NCBI GenBank assembly: GCA_945865375.1
Contig: CAMBEJ010000006.1
Coordinates: 1-64,000 of the forward strand
Source: Akkermansia muciniphila
Lineage (GTDB): Bacteria > Verrucomicrobiota > Verrucomicrobiia > Limisphaerales > F1-80-MAGS106
DNA: 64,000 bases
Direction of reading: 5' to 3'
The notes under the pieces were generated by a model, which saw only the letters and a list, made by a program, of their open reading frames with translations, had not been told where the DNA came from and ran no database searches. The translations under genes were made by a program, and so were the position numbers. Shown piece after piece: positions 28,828 through 38,210 of this stretch (position 1 is its first letter; each line of letters starts with the position of its first letter).

Positions 28828-31479
28828 ATGTCGTTGGATACGCGCTGGCGGCGCGGCTGGCGGGAGCGATCTCTTTTATTTCGAGGTTGCCGGGTGTTTC
28901 TGGCCCTGGCGCTGAGCGTCTTTTTCGTCGTCAAGGCTGTCGCGCAGGGGCTGAGCGAGAAGGCTCTCTTTGAAGCGGCTGTGAAGGCGCTTCAGGACGG
29001 TTTTTTTCGGAGGGCAGAACAGGAATTTTCCGACTTCGTCCGCGATTTTCCCCAGTCCGCACAGGCGGTTGACGCGGGGATGTTGCAAATGCATGCCCGC
29101 GCGGAGGCCGCGCTCAATGAAGAGTCGTACAGGGACGCGTCCGAGATTTTCGAATCCATCGTCAAGAAGTATCCAACCTCGGCGCGCGCGCGGGACGCGG
29201 TGTTTGGATTTGCGTGGAGCCAGTTCAAGTTGGGGGAGAGCCGGAAAGCTTTCGAGAGGCTGACGCAGCCTGATGTGGCGCTTTTGAAGGCGGTCGAAGG
29301 GACCGTCTTGGACTCCGGGATGGCCCGTGGGCTTTTGTTATTGGCTGAGGTGGCACTGGTCACAAAGGAGACGAAAACTGGCGAGCTGGCTTTGGCGAGA
29401 GTCTCAGGTCTGACATTGACCGCCGCCTCTTCGTGGCAGCGCCAGTTTTTGACAGTTCGTTATCAGCTACTGAAGGGCGATCTGGAGTCTGCGTTTCAAT
29501 CCGCCAGCAATTTGGTTTCCTTGGCGCGGGCGCTGCCGGGTAGCAAGAATCTGGCTGAGTCCGCATCGTTGCAGGCGGACGTGTTTTTGCAGCGAAGCAA
29601 CGTTGTGGAAGCGTTGGGTGCTCTGGAGCTGAACCTTCCTACGAACGCGCCTCCGGCCTACCGCAGAATGGCCATGCTACGCACGGTGGATTTGTTAAAG
29701 ACTGCGTTGAAACCTGAAGACGCTATACCCAAATTGGGGGTTTTGTTGAAAACCTACGCGGGCGATCCGATTCTGGACGCCGCTCAGATGGCTATGGGTG
29801 AGGTCTTGATGCGCCGGTTCTATTCGCTCGCTGCTCAGGCGCGGGCTGGGGAGGGGACAAACATTCTTTCCCAGGCGCGGTCGCATTTATCCTTGCTGGT
29901 TTTGCAGGGCACGAAGACGGACTTTCTCGGGCATGCGCATTATCATTTAGGTTGGGGTTGGTGGGAGGAGAACTCGATGTTCCCGAGCCCTGACCGAGTG
30001 CGTGGAGCGGGAACCAATTTCGATCTCGCCATTCGGAATCTGCCTCGTTCAACGGAGCAGATGGTGGCCCGCTTCAAGCTGGCGGATACCTTTTTGCTTT
30101 CCATGGACTACAGGAGTGCTGTGAGCAACTATTCCCGGCTATTGGCGGATTATCCTGAGTGGGCCACCTCCAAATCTGCTCCGCACGATCAGGTTTTGTA
30201 TCAGTTAGCGCGGGCCTGGGTGGGGCTGCGCGACTTGGGACAAGCCAGGGAGGTTTCGAAGCAGCTGACCCAGCGGTTTCCAAACAGCGCGTTTGGAGAG
30301 CTGTGTTTGCTGTTGGTGGCCCAGGAGATGAATCGCCAAAGCCCGGCTGCGGAAGCACGGGAAGTGTTTGATCAACTTATCAAAATCTATCCTGGGTCGG
30401 AAAAGCTGCCCGAGGCGAAGCTCGGTGTGGCTCAGACTTTTGAGCGCGAGGAGCGGTGGCCGGACGCCGTGACCGCATACACGTCTTGGCTGGCACTCTA
30501 CACGAATCATCCATCCATCCCGTTTGCGGAGTTTCAGAGGGCGTCAGCGAGCTCTCGCAGCGATGCCAGCAGCAACTCTTTTCACTTGTTCACGAATTTT
30601 CTGGCCCGATTTCCGCAGCATGAGCGGGGTCCTCTGGCGCAAAACTGGGTGGGGGACTATCACTTCGAAAGAGGCGACTTCGTTTCCGCGGAGGAGAGCT
30701 ATCAGCGGCTGTATTCGAACACCAACTGGGTGGCTCTCGGGGCACTGGACATTCTCTATCGCGCCCATCTTATGGCAGCTCGTTCATTGCTCATGAGGCA
30801 GAGCGTCAAACAAGCAAAGGGACAACTCACGACTTTCATCAGTTTTCTGAACCAACAAACCAACACCCCTCCCAATGTGATAGACGAAGCCTGGTTTTTG
30901 CTGGGTGACGTACTCCGGACTTGGCCTGAGCCCGGACGTTCGTCCGACGATATGCAGGAGGCCATCAACGCGTTCAAGCGTATTCCTGACACGAGCGATC
31001 TCGCGCCTCGTGCATGGGGCGCGATTGCTGGGTGTCATCTTGCGCTGGCGTCGGGGGCGGGGGGGGTGATCATCACGAATCGTTATCACGATGCTTTGTT
31101 TTTTTTCCAGAAATCTTCGAGCGCTCTGAACGCCGACATCGAGACGCGCAGCCTGGCAGATTACGGGATCGGCACGGTTTTCCTCGGCCTTTCGGAGATT
31201 GTGGTTGAGGTCCGGGAACGGAACCGTCTCCAGCGCGAAGCGCTCGGAGGTTTCTTGAGGGTGTTTTATCAAAAGAACCGATTGGCTGGTGAATCCCCAG
31301 TTCCTTACCTGCTGGAACAGTGCGGCATCAAAGCCGTGGATACCGCCCAGGCTCTTGGCCAAACAGTCGAGGCGGCGAGTGTGACGCGCCGACTGATCGA
31401 GTTGTTTCCACCGCTAAGGCCCAAGTTTCAACCGCGCCTTGACGTTTTGGAAAAGAACCAAGCAGAAAGTGGAAAGTAG
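28828..31479 (+). CDS. tetratricopeptide-repeat protein
   Basis: Repeated TPR-like helices (ALQDGFFRRAEQEFSDFVRDFPQSAQAVDAGM, ASEIFESIVKKYPTSARARDAV); ORF opens at 28750 but 28828 avoids uvrA overlap. Confidence 0.75.
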   Translation: MSLDTRWRRGWRERSLLFRGCRVFLALALSVFFVVKAVAQGLSEKALFEAAVKALQDGFFRRAEQEFSDFVRDFPQSAQAVDAGMLQMHARAEAALNEESYRDASEIFESIVKKYPTSARARDAVFGFAWSQFKLGESRKAFERLTQPDVALLKAVEGTVLDSGMARGLLLLAEVALVTKETKTGELALARVSGLTLTAASSWQRQFLTVRYQLLKGDLESAFQSASNLVSLARALPGSKNLAESASLQADVFLQRSNVVEALGALELNLPTNAPPAYRRMAMLRTVDLLKTALKPEDAIPKLGVLLKTYAGDPILDAAQMAMGEVLMRRFYSLAAQARAGEGTNILSQARSHLSLLVLQGTKTDFLGHAHYHLGWGWWEENSMFPSPDRVRGAGTNFDLAIRNLPRSTEQMVARFKLADTFLLSMDYRSAVSNYSRLLADYPEWATSKSAPHDQVLYQLARAWVGLRDLGQAREVSKQLTQRFPNSAFGELCLLLVAQEMNRQSPAAEAREVFDQLIKIYPGSEKLPEAKLGVAQTFEREERWPDAVTAYTSWLALYTNHPSIPFAEFQRASASSRSDASSNSFHLFTNFLARFPQHERGPLAQNWVGDYHFERGDFVSAEESYQRLYSNTNWVALGALDILYRAHLMAARSLLMRQSVKQAKGQLTTFISFLNQQTNTPPNVIDEAWFLLGDVLRTWPEPGRSSDDMQEAINAFKRIPDTSDLAPRAWGAIAGCHLALASGAGGVIITNRYHDALFFFQKSSSALNADIETRSLADYGIGTVFLGLSEIVVEVRERNRLQREALGGFLRVFYQKNRLAGESPVPYLLEQCGIKAVDTAQALGQTVEAASVTRRLIELFPPLRPKFQPRLDVLEKNQAESGK

Positions 31480-31512
31480 TTTCGACTGGCGCTTTCAGCT
31501 TTCTACTTTTCT

Positions 31513-33855
31513 TCAAAAAGTTCCGACAACTCTATAAAAACGTTTCTTAGTGGTTGTTGGTTCGGAGAAGTTGATTGTCCCCGTCGGCGAATTAGTGGTT
31601 CCGATTGTCTCCCAGGCGGCCAAGTTGACCGATGCCTGTATTCGGTAGACCACGCCGGGCACTCCCGACATTTCCCATCGGACTTGATCCTTCACCAGCA
31701 TCGTCGAAATCACACGTGTCGGGGCGTCAAATACGTAGGTGAGTTGGACGTTCCCCGAGGCTCCGTTCACACCGTCCACAGCGATGAAGTAAGACGTCCC
31801 CTTCGTTGCTTTTAATCGTGTTCGGCTGGTTTTTCGATCCGCGCCGCCGTCGTTGTCGCAGGCAACCAACAGCAGGGATTCAAAATCTGTCCCCGGGCCT
31901 GTGAACACTCCCAGCAAAGTGTCGAAAGAACTTCCTTCAGTGCTGACAATCAAATTGCCGTCCGCGGGAGATTCGTACGTGAACCATTGAGAGGCTCCGC
32001 CGATGGCACCACACAGGTTTGGTTCCCCGACCTCGGTAGTCGAGCCGACCGAGTTGAACACTTGCGTTCCCCGGAACCCACTCGCGGCGGCTCCAGCGGC
32101 ATGCCTCCAAGAGGAGCGAGCGCCAATCCCCGCCCTGTTTATGTTGACCGGTGCCACGGGTTCTCCGAGAAGAATTTGGTCGCGGAACTTGTCCTTACTG
32201 GCCACCTTGGGGTCGGGCCCAAGTTGGATGCTTGCCTTCTGGCTGAAGACAATTTCACGGCCATTGCTGAGTTTAACCTGGTAATCGCCGGCATCCGACG
32301 GCTGAGCGGACCGGACGCGCCAGAGGGTTGAGACGCCGCCCGGGATGTCCGATGCATTGAGCTCCCATTGGTAGCTTTGAACTCCCAAGGCCTCGACGTC
32401 GATCAGTGTAAAATTGCCAGGTTGCACGACACGGCTCAAAGGGTGCCGAAGGATTTTCGGGACGGGCAGGGCGCCCGATTCGAATTCCCAGGACAAAACA
32501 AAGGCGCCGCCGGCACCTGCGAGGCCATCGACGACGATCTGATACTCCTTCCCATTGACCGTCGTGAAGCGGATGGCGCTAGTGAAAAACCCTGCGACAT
32601 CGTCATCGCTTGCTTCGTTTTGCAACGAGGCCAGATTTGAGCCTGTGTAGGCGGCCAGGACCGTATCGAATGAGCTTCCAGCCGTGCTCAATCGCATCAC
32701 TCCATCTGAGGGTGCGGTCCACCTCGCCCATACCGATGCGGCAGGTTTTTTTCCTGCATGGTAGGGCTCTTCGGCCTGGGCCGTGGCACCATTGCTCGCA
32801 GCGCGCAGAACCCCTTGATTTCCAGGCAATAGCGGACGCCCATCGAACGTGTCGGACAGCATGAAAACCGGCGTCTCGACCACCAGGGTGGCGGGTCTGC
32901 TTGTGAGGGCACCAAAGGGGCCTTTCACCACCACCGAATAGACGCCGGCCGATGAAGATTTCGGGGATGGAAGGATGAGAACGGAGGCTGTTTGAGCTTG
33001 GAGATTGACCCCATTGCGGCGCCATTGGTAGGAAAAAGGTCCTTGTCCGATGGGGATGACCGAAAAAGATGTTGGGACCCCTTCGGGCACTGTCTGGCTC
33101 CGGGGATCCGTGGCGATGACTGGCGGAGCGATCACATCCAGTCGGGCGTTCCCACTCGTGACGGTGCCCAGCGGGTTGCTCACGACAACTCTGTAGCTGC
33201 CGATTTGATCGGCGGCTATGTTGGGCAAGCGCAGCACAGGCCCGCTCGCGTCAGACAGGGTTTGATTGTTATACTGCCACTGGTAAGTGAGAGGTTCACT
33301 GCCTGTGACGCTGACGGCGAACTCCGCCGTTTCTCCGCTGTGGACCGTGGCCATAGCGGGTTGGTCCGTGATGTTGGGGGGAGATCCCACGACCGAGACG
33401 GCCATGGTTTTTGTCAGTGAAATATTTTGAGGACCTCTCACGTTGATGCGGAGGCGGCCGTCACCCCGCTGGTTGACTTCAGGTGTGATCTTGAGGGTCC
33501 ATTTTGGGCCCGTGCCTTCCAGGATGAGGTTCTCTTCAGGGAGCAACGTCGGAGTTTCAGAGAGCAATGTGAGCTCCAGGCCGACGCTGTTAGGAACGTT
33601 CAAGACTTCGATGGTGATGCGTGCGCTCACCTGGTTTTCCTGGAGAACCAGGTCCTCAAACACTCGCAACAAAGGTGGATCATTTTGTTGGGCGCGTGGT
33701 GTGAGGGAGCCTGGGATGAGCAATGCCGCGCTCATCAAAACCCAAGTTCCTGGAAGCCCTCGGGATCTTGTCTGAGCGATCGTGCGCGCGATGACAGATC
33801 TCACGCGAGCGAACTTTTGAGCGGGCGGCAGTTGGGCTGTATTCATTTTTGGCAA
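31513..33855 (-). CDS. secreted immunoglobulin-like domain protein
   Basis: Repeated Ig-like units (ATVHSGETAEFAVSVTGSEPLTYQWQYNNQTL, QTVPEGVPTSFSVIPIGQGPFSYQWRRNGVNL). Confidence 0.8.
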   Translation of the reverse strand: MPKMNTAQLPPAQKFARVRSVIARTIAQTRSRGLPGTWVLMSAALLIPGSLTPRAQQNDPPLLRVFEDLVLQENQVSARITIEVLNVPNSVGLELTLLSETPTLLPEENLILEGTGPKWTLKITPEVNQRGDGRLRINVRGPQNISLTKTMAVSVVGSPPNITDQPAMATVHSGETAEFAVSVTGSEPLTYQWQYNNQTLSDASGPVLRLPNIAADQIGSYRVVVSNPLGTVTSGNARLDVIAPPVIATDPRSQTVPEGVPTSFSVIPIGQGPFSYQWRRNGVNLQAQTASVLILPSPKSSSAGVYSVVVKGPFGALTSRPATLVVETPVFMLSDTFDGRPLLPGNQGVLRAASNGATAQAEEPYHAGKKPAASVWARWTAPSDGVMRLSTAGSSFDTVLAAYTGSNLASLQNEASDDDVAGFFTSAIRFTTVNGKEYQIVVDGLAGAGGAFVLSWEFESGALPVPKILRHPLSRVVQPGNFTLIDVEALGVQSYQWELNASDIPGGVSTLWRVRSAQPSDAGDYQVKLSNGREIVFSQKASIQLGPDPKVASKDKFRDQILLGEPVAPVNINRAGIGARSSWRHAAGAAASGFRGTQVFNSVGSTTEVGEPNLCGAIGGASQWFTYESPADGNLIVSTEGSSFDTLLGVFTGPGTDFESLLLVACDNDGGADRKTSRTRLKATKGTSYFIAVDGVNGASGNVQLTYVFDAPTRVISTMLVKDQVRWEMSGVPGVVYRIQASVNLAAWETIGTTNSPTGTINFSEPTTTKKRFYRVVGTF

Positions 33856-33898
33856 TCTCCAGGTTGTTCCCAGTTTAGTTTCTTAAATCCTAAATCTC

Positions 33899-34020
33899 GA
33901 TGAATTATCTCTCAGATTTTGAACCACAGAGGTGCAGAGAAGAACAAACGATGAAACCAAACTTTCCCCCCTCTTTTTCCCCCTCTGTGTCTCCGTGTCT
34001 CTGTGGTTCAAACTTCAAAT
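33899..34020. repeat. palindromic intergenic repeat (ACCACAGAG type)
   Basis: TTTGAACCACAGAG 33918-33931 vs CTCTGTGGTTCAAA 33999-34012 perfect 14-bp inverted repeat. Confidence 0.85.
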
Positions 34021-34250
34021 CTGTTTGGCTAGCTTTTCACGAAGGCCCCATCGTCCATGGTGGCTAGGGTTGATTCTGTTTTCTAGCTTCAAGAGATCCC
34101 CAGCTAAAACCCTGTCTTCAGTGTTCAAAGACTATTTCAGAGCTGAATGAGCCCGTCAAGGAAGGGTCCCGCTCGCCAGCAGTCCTCACCTTGAAGAGCT
34201 GCTGGACTTCTTGACATGAGGATTGCCGGGCGGGTTATGGTGTGGGCGAC

Positions 34251-35324
34251 ATGGCTGTGCTTGCATTTGAGACTTCTTGCGACGAGACCAGCGCCTCGGT
34301 GGTGCATGACGGGGTGATCTTGTCCAACGTCGTGACTTCTCAAATCGCGTTGCACGCTGAATATGGGGGCGTCGTTCCGGAACTCGCGGCGCGGGAGCAT
34401 TTGCGGAACCTTCTGCCAGTCGCCCGTGAGGCGTTGCGCCGTTCGGGGTTGGGATTTGAGAGGCTGGTGTGCATCGCTTCGACTCTAGGGCCAGGATTAC
34501 CCAACGCGTTGATGTCCGGCGCGCAGGCGGGTCAAGGCCTCGCGTTTGCTCTCGGTTTGCCTTTTGTAGCGGTCCATCATCACGAGGCTCACTTGTATTC
34601 GCCATGGATCGATGGGGATCCATTGACCGCGCGATGGTTGCAGCTGCGGCCGCACATCGCCTTGATCGTGAGCGGTGGCCACACTTTGCTCGTCTTTGTG
34701 GAGGGATTTTCGCACCACAGAGTTCTGGGGATGACGGTGGATGATGCCGCAGGGGAGTGTTTCGACAAAATTGCAAAATTGATGGGATTGCCTTACCCGG
34801 GCGGAGTTTATCTGGATAAGCTGGCAGCGGGAGGAAATCCTGAAGCCATCAAGTTTCCGAGGCCCATGATGGGGAGTGGCGACTTCGACTTCAGCTTCAG
34901 CGGGCTGAAGACTGCCGTGCGCTATTATTTGCGAGATCACCCTGAAATCGTTCAAGAGAAGTCCAGGCTGCGCGACGTGTGCGCTTCAGCACAAGCAGCG
35001 ATTGTCGAAGTCCTGGCGTTCAAATCCTTAAGTGCTTGTCACGCGATGGGCGTGGGGTGCTTGACAGTGTCGGGCGGAGTGGCGGCAAACAGCCGCTTGC
35101 GAGCGGTGTTGGAGCGGGGATGCGCGGAGCGGGGCTATGAGCTCAGGATCGCCGGAAAAAGTTTGTGCGGTGATAACGCTGGAATGATCGGCGTTCTCGC
35201 GGAGGAACAAATGCGCTCGGCCACTGTCCTTGCTGGGGAGGATTTAACGCCGAGACCTCGGTGGGCCTTGTCCGAGGCTAGTGCCGCTGAGTGTGTGCGA
35301 AAAAGCCCCAAAACAAGACATTAA
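34251..35324 (+). CDS. tsaD: tRNA N6-adenosine threonylcarbamoyltransferase
   Basis: MAVLAFETSCDETSASVV; VHHHEAHLYS; GGVAANSRLR. Confidence 0.97.
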   Translation: MAVLAFETSCDETSASVVHDGVILSNVVTSQIALHAEYGGVVPELAAREHLRNLLPVAREALRRSGLGFERLVCIASTLGPGLPNALMSGAQAGQGLAFALGLPFVAVHHHEAHLYSPWIDGDPLTARWLQLRPHIALIVSGGHTLLVFVEGFSHHRVLGMTVDDAAGECFDKIAKLMGLPYPGGVYLDKLAAGGNPEAIKFPRPMMGSGDFDFSFSGLKTAVRYYLRDHPEIVQEKSRLRDVCASAQAAIVEVLAFKSLSACHAMGVGCLTVSGGVAANSRLRAVLERGCAERGYELRIAGKSLCGDNAGMIGVLAEEQMRSATVLAGEDLTPRPRWALSEASAAECVRKSPKTRH

Positions 35325-35342
35325 ACCGGAAGAACTCTGATT

Positions 35343-35423
35343 AAAAAAAACAGTCCGGGCAACGGACGCCAAGGAGGTGGGCGTGGAGAACGCCGCTGAA
35401 GAAACGTCCCGCTGCCCGAACTG
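35343..35423 (-). ncRNA. candidate small structured RNA with terminator-like stem and 3' U8
   Basis: Minus strand: CAGTTCGGGCAGCGGGACG pairs with CGTCCGTTGCCCGGACTG (two G.U, one bulge) followed by T8; inner hairpin GGCGT-TCTCC-ACGCC. Confidence 0.55.
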
Positions 35424-35429
35424 ATTTAA

Positions 35430-35457
35430 AACTTAGCGTACAGGATTCTTTTGTCAA
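35430..35457 (-). promoter_or_regulatory. putative sigma70-type promoter for the candidate sRNA
   Basis: Minus strand TTGACA (35457-35452) - 16 nt - TAAGTT (35435-35430), positioned about 7 nt before 35423; -10 only 3/6 to consensus. Confidence 0.4.
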
Positions 35458-35627
35458 TGAATTAGGCGCGTCTCATTGGAATTAGGCGCCTCTCCGAATG
35501 AGGACGACAATCTGCTGGGTGGATAACGGGGGGAGGCGAGGTGAAAACTGTGAAAGTTTTGAGGCGGAGCGGCTCATCGCATCCTTTTTTTGTCGTCGCC
35601 TAGCCTGCTTCCCCCTAAGATATCCTG

Positions 35628-36677
35628 ATGGCGAAGTTCAGAGTTGTTTTGCTCAAGCATGGCTACGAGTCCGTGGGGACGGAGCGGCGAATCGTCGAGG
35701 CTGCCGGTGGCGAATTTCTCGATGCCGAGACCCTCGGAGAAGACGAGGCCCTTCGGTTGTGCGAAGAAGCGGATGCTATCTTGGTTCGGTGGTCGAAGAT
35801 CACTCCGGAGCTCATCCAGCGATTTCGCCGATGCCGAATCATCGTCCGGTACGGGATTGGCGCCGACAACATCGATGCGGCCGCCGCTACCGCTGCCGGT
35901 ATTATTGTGGGCCACGTGCCGACCTACTGCCTTGATGACGTTTCATCCCATGCGCTCGCGCTCTGGCTGGACTGTGAGCGGCTCATCTCGCGTAACCACG
36001 GAAAAATCGTGAAGGGTGGGTGGGATGACAATCCCACGGCAAGAATAAGGCGCACTTCGGGTCGGACGTTTGGACTTGTTGGCCTGGGCAACATCGGCCA
36101 AGCTACCGCGCGCAAGCTCCAAGGCTGGGGCATGACGCTCCTCGCTTGCGATCCGTTCGTCGACGCGTCCTTGGCGGGAGCGTTCGGCGTCGCACTGGTG
36201 GATTTTGGCACGCTCTGCCGGGAGTCAGACTTTGTGTCGCTGCACGTGCCGCTTTTGCCGGAGACTCGCCATTTGATGAATGCCCGGTCGATTGGAACCA
36301 TGAAAAAGGGGGCCACCCTTGTGAACACGGCGCGCGGTCCAGTGGTTGAGACGCAGGCGTTGTTGGCGGCGCTCGAAGACGGGTCGCTGGGTGCCGCCGG
36401 CCTCGACGTCTTTGAGACCGAACCGTTGCCGCTTGATTCGCCGCTGCGTCAGCATCCGCGCGTCGTTTTGAGCGACCATGTCGCGTGGTATTCTCAAGAG
36501 TCCCAACAAGCGTTGAAACAAACCGTCGCCGAAGAGGCGGTGCGTGTCTGCACTGGCGGCCTGCCGCTTTCTCTGATGAATCCAGCAGTGTTGAAAAAGC
36601 TCGGCCGATGGGCAGAGTGGACACCGCCTGAGAACGTGCGGTGGCAGTTGAAGCGGATGGAAGGACTTGGTGGGTAG
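35628..36677 (+). CDS. D-isomer-specific 2-hydroxyacid dehydrogenase (C-terminal binding protein type)
   Basis: RTFGLVGLGNIGQATARKLQGWGM; NARSIGTMKKGATLVNTARGPVVETQALLAALEDG. Confidence 0.93.
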   Translation: MAKFRVVLLKHGYESVGTERRIVEAAGGEFLDAETLGEDEALRLCEEADAILVRWSKITPELIQRFRRCRIIVRYGIGADNIDAAAATAAGIIVGHVPTYCLDDVSSHALALWLDCERLISRNHGKIVKGGWDDNPTARIRRTSGRTFGLVGLGNIGQATARKLQGWGMTLLACDPFVDASLAGAFGVALVDFGTLCRESDFVSLHVPLLPETRHLMNARSIGTMKKGATLVNTARGPVVETQALLAALEDGSLGAAGLDVFETEPLPLDSPLRQHPRVVLSDHVAWYSQESQQALKQTVAEEAVRVCTGGLPLSLMNPAVLKKLGRWAEWTPPENVRWQLKRMEGLGG

Positions 36678-36697
36678 ATTCTTACTCATCGAATGTC

Positions 36698-36860
36698 GAT
36701 GATTTATCTTTCAGAATGTGAACCACGGAAACAACACCGAAAGGGACCGAATGATTCCGCTTTGCAATTGTTGGATTGCCCCCATCGGTTCCATTTCGGT
36801 ACTCTTTCCGTGGTTAATCCCCATGTGCGAGTTCGTTGTTGTTCAAATTTCAAATGTTTT
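36698..36860. repeat. palindromic intergenic repeat (ACCACGGAA type)
   Basis: AACCACGGAAA 36722-36732 vs TTTCCGTGGTT 36806-36816; shares CGATGAwTTATCTyTCAGA left flank with 33899 copy. Confidence 0.8.
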
Positions 36861-36933
36861 TGAGTAGTCTTTGATCAGTGTGATCAAGTCGGCAACTGAT
36901 ACGGACACCTGTTGCGGCGGTGCAGGGAATGCG

Positions 36934-38046
36934 ATGATTCGAAATGTCATTTTTGATTGGTCGGGCACATTGGTCGATGACCTGGAGGCGGTGATCGAGG
37001 CGACGAACCATGTCTTTGTGCGATCCGGACGGGAACCGTGGACGAGAGAGACATTTCGCACCGAATTTTCGCTCCCGTTCACGGGGTTTTACAAGCGATT
37101 TTTGCCGGACGTGCCGCTTTCCAAGCTGGAGGAGTGGTTTCATGAACGGTTCGGTGAGGTCCAGGAGCTTGTCCAACCGATCGGGCACGCCCGCGAGTTC
37201 CTGGAATTTTGCGAGCAGCAGGGATTTCGCACGTTCGTGCTCAGCACGGTTCGAGCCGATTACTTCCATCGGCAGGCGCGGGCGGTTGGTTTTGACCGGT
37301 ATTTGCAGATCCCTTACCTTGGGGTTTGGGACAAAAGGGAAAAGATCCGTGAATTGATCGCGAACCATGGGCTCGAGTTGTCCGAGACCGTTTTTGTGGG
37401 GGACATGGAACACGATGTGATCACTGCCAAGTTTGGAGGTATCTCCTCGTGCGCCGTGTTGACCGGCTACAATCGACTTGATCAATTGCGTGCTGCTCAG
37501 CCGGATTGGATAGTGGAGCATCTCGGTGAATTTCGGGCGCTGCTTGCCGAACAGATCAAGAACAGCCGTCTCGACGTGGGTGGGTGTGTGCGGCGGTGGC
37601 CCATCGTCACGGTGGGGGCGTTAATAGGCGATGCGCAAGGCCGGGTTCTGATGGTTCGGACGCGGAAGTGGTCTGATTTGTGGGGCATTCCGGGTGGGAA
37701 AATCGAGTGGGGGGAGTCTTCCGAGGCGGCCTTGCGGCGTGAGATTCTCGAAGAAACCGGTCTGAGAGTTCGGGATGTGAGTTTTGTCATGGCACAGGAC
37801 AGCATTTTTTCGAAAGAGTTTTACAGGGAAGCCCATTTTGTGTTGCTAAACTACACGTGCCAAGTGGACAGTGAGGGTGGGCAGCAAGTGCTTCTCAATT
37901 CCGAGGCGCAGGAGTTTTGCTGGATTGAGTTGGGAAGTGCTTGGGAGTTAGATCTGAACCAGGCGACACGAGCTCTGCTGCGAGCGCTGTTGGGAGAGGG
38001 GGGCAAAGGACAACCTCCAAAGAGCGGACCTGAACTGGGGGTATGA
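36934..38046 (+). CDS. HAD-family hydrolase fused to Nudix hydrolase
   Basis: N-term VIFDWSGTLVDD (HAD motif I); C-term GGKIEWGESSEAALRREILEETGL exact GX5EX7REUXEEXGU Nudix box. Confidence 0.92.
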   Translation: MIRNVIFDWSGTLVDDLEAVIEATNHVFVRSGREPWTRETFRTEFSLPFTGFYKRFLPDVPLSKLEEWFHERFGEVQELVQPIGHAREFLEFCEQQGFRTFVLSTVRADYFHRQARAVGFDRYLQIPYLGVWDKREKIRELIANHGLELSETVFVGDMEHDVITAKFGGISSCAVLTGYNRLDQLRAAQPDWIVEHLGEFRALLAEQIKNSRLDVGGCVRRWPIVTVGALIGDAQGRVLMVRTRKWSDLWGIPGGKIEWGESSEAALRREILEETGLRVRDVSFVMAQDSIFSKEFYREAHFVLLNYTCQVDSEGGQQVLLNSEAQEFCWIELGSAWELDLNQATRALLRALLGEGGKGQPPKSGPELGV

Positions 38047-38210
38047 ACCGCAGTCGTGACGCCCAGTGTTCAACATTGGTGCGGCCTAGAGGGCGGAACG
38101 GGGCATGAACTCTGCGAGCAGAGCAACTCGGCCGGTTACGGTTGTTGGGTTAGACAAGTCAGAGCAGTCGATACTTTCGTGAAAGGATCGCGATTAAATA
38201 ACTAAAGAAA

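Noticed and set aside
35383-35424. Plus-strand mini-ORF GTG..TGA (VENAAEETSRCPN) after a perfect AAGGAGGTG
   Set aside because: Short and entirely inside the structured element; G.U pattern and T8 favour a minus-strand RNA, so the SD match is more likely the complement of the CACCTCCTT loop.
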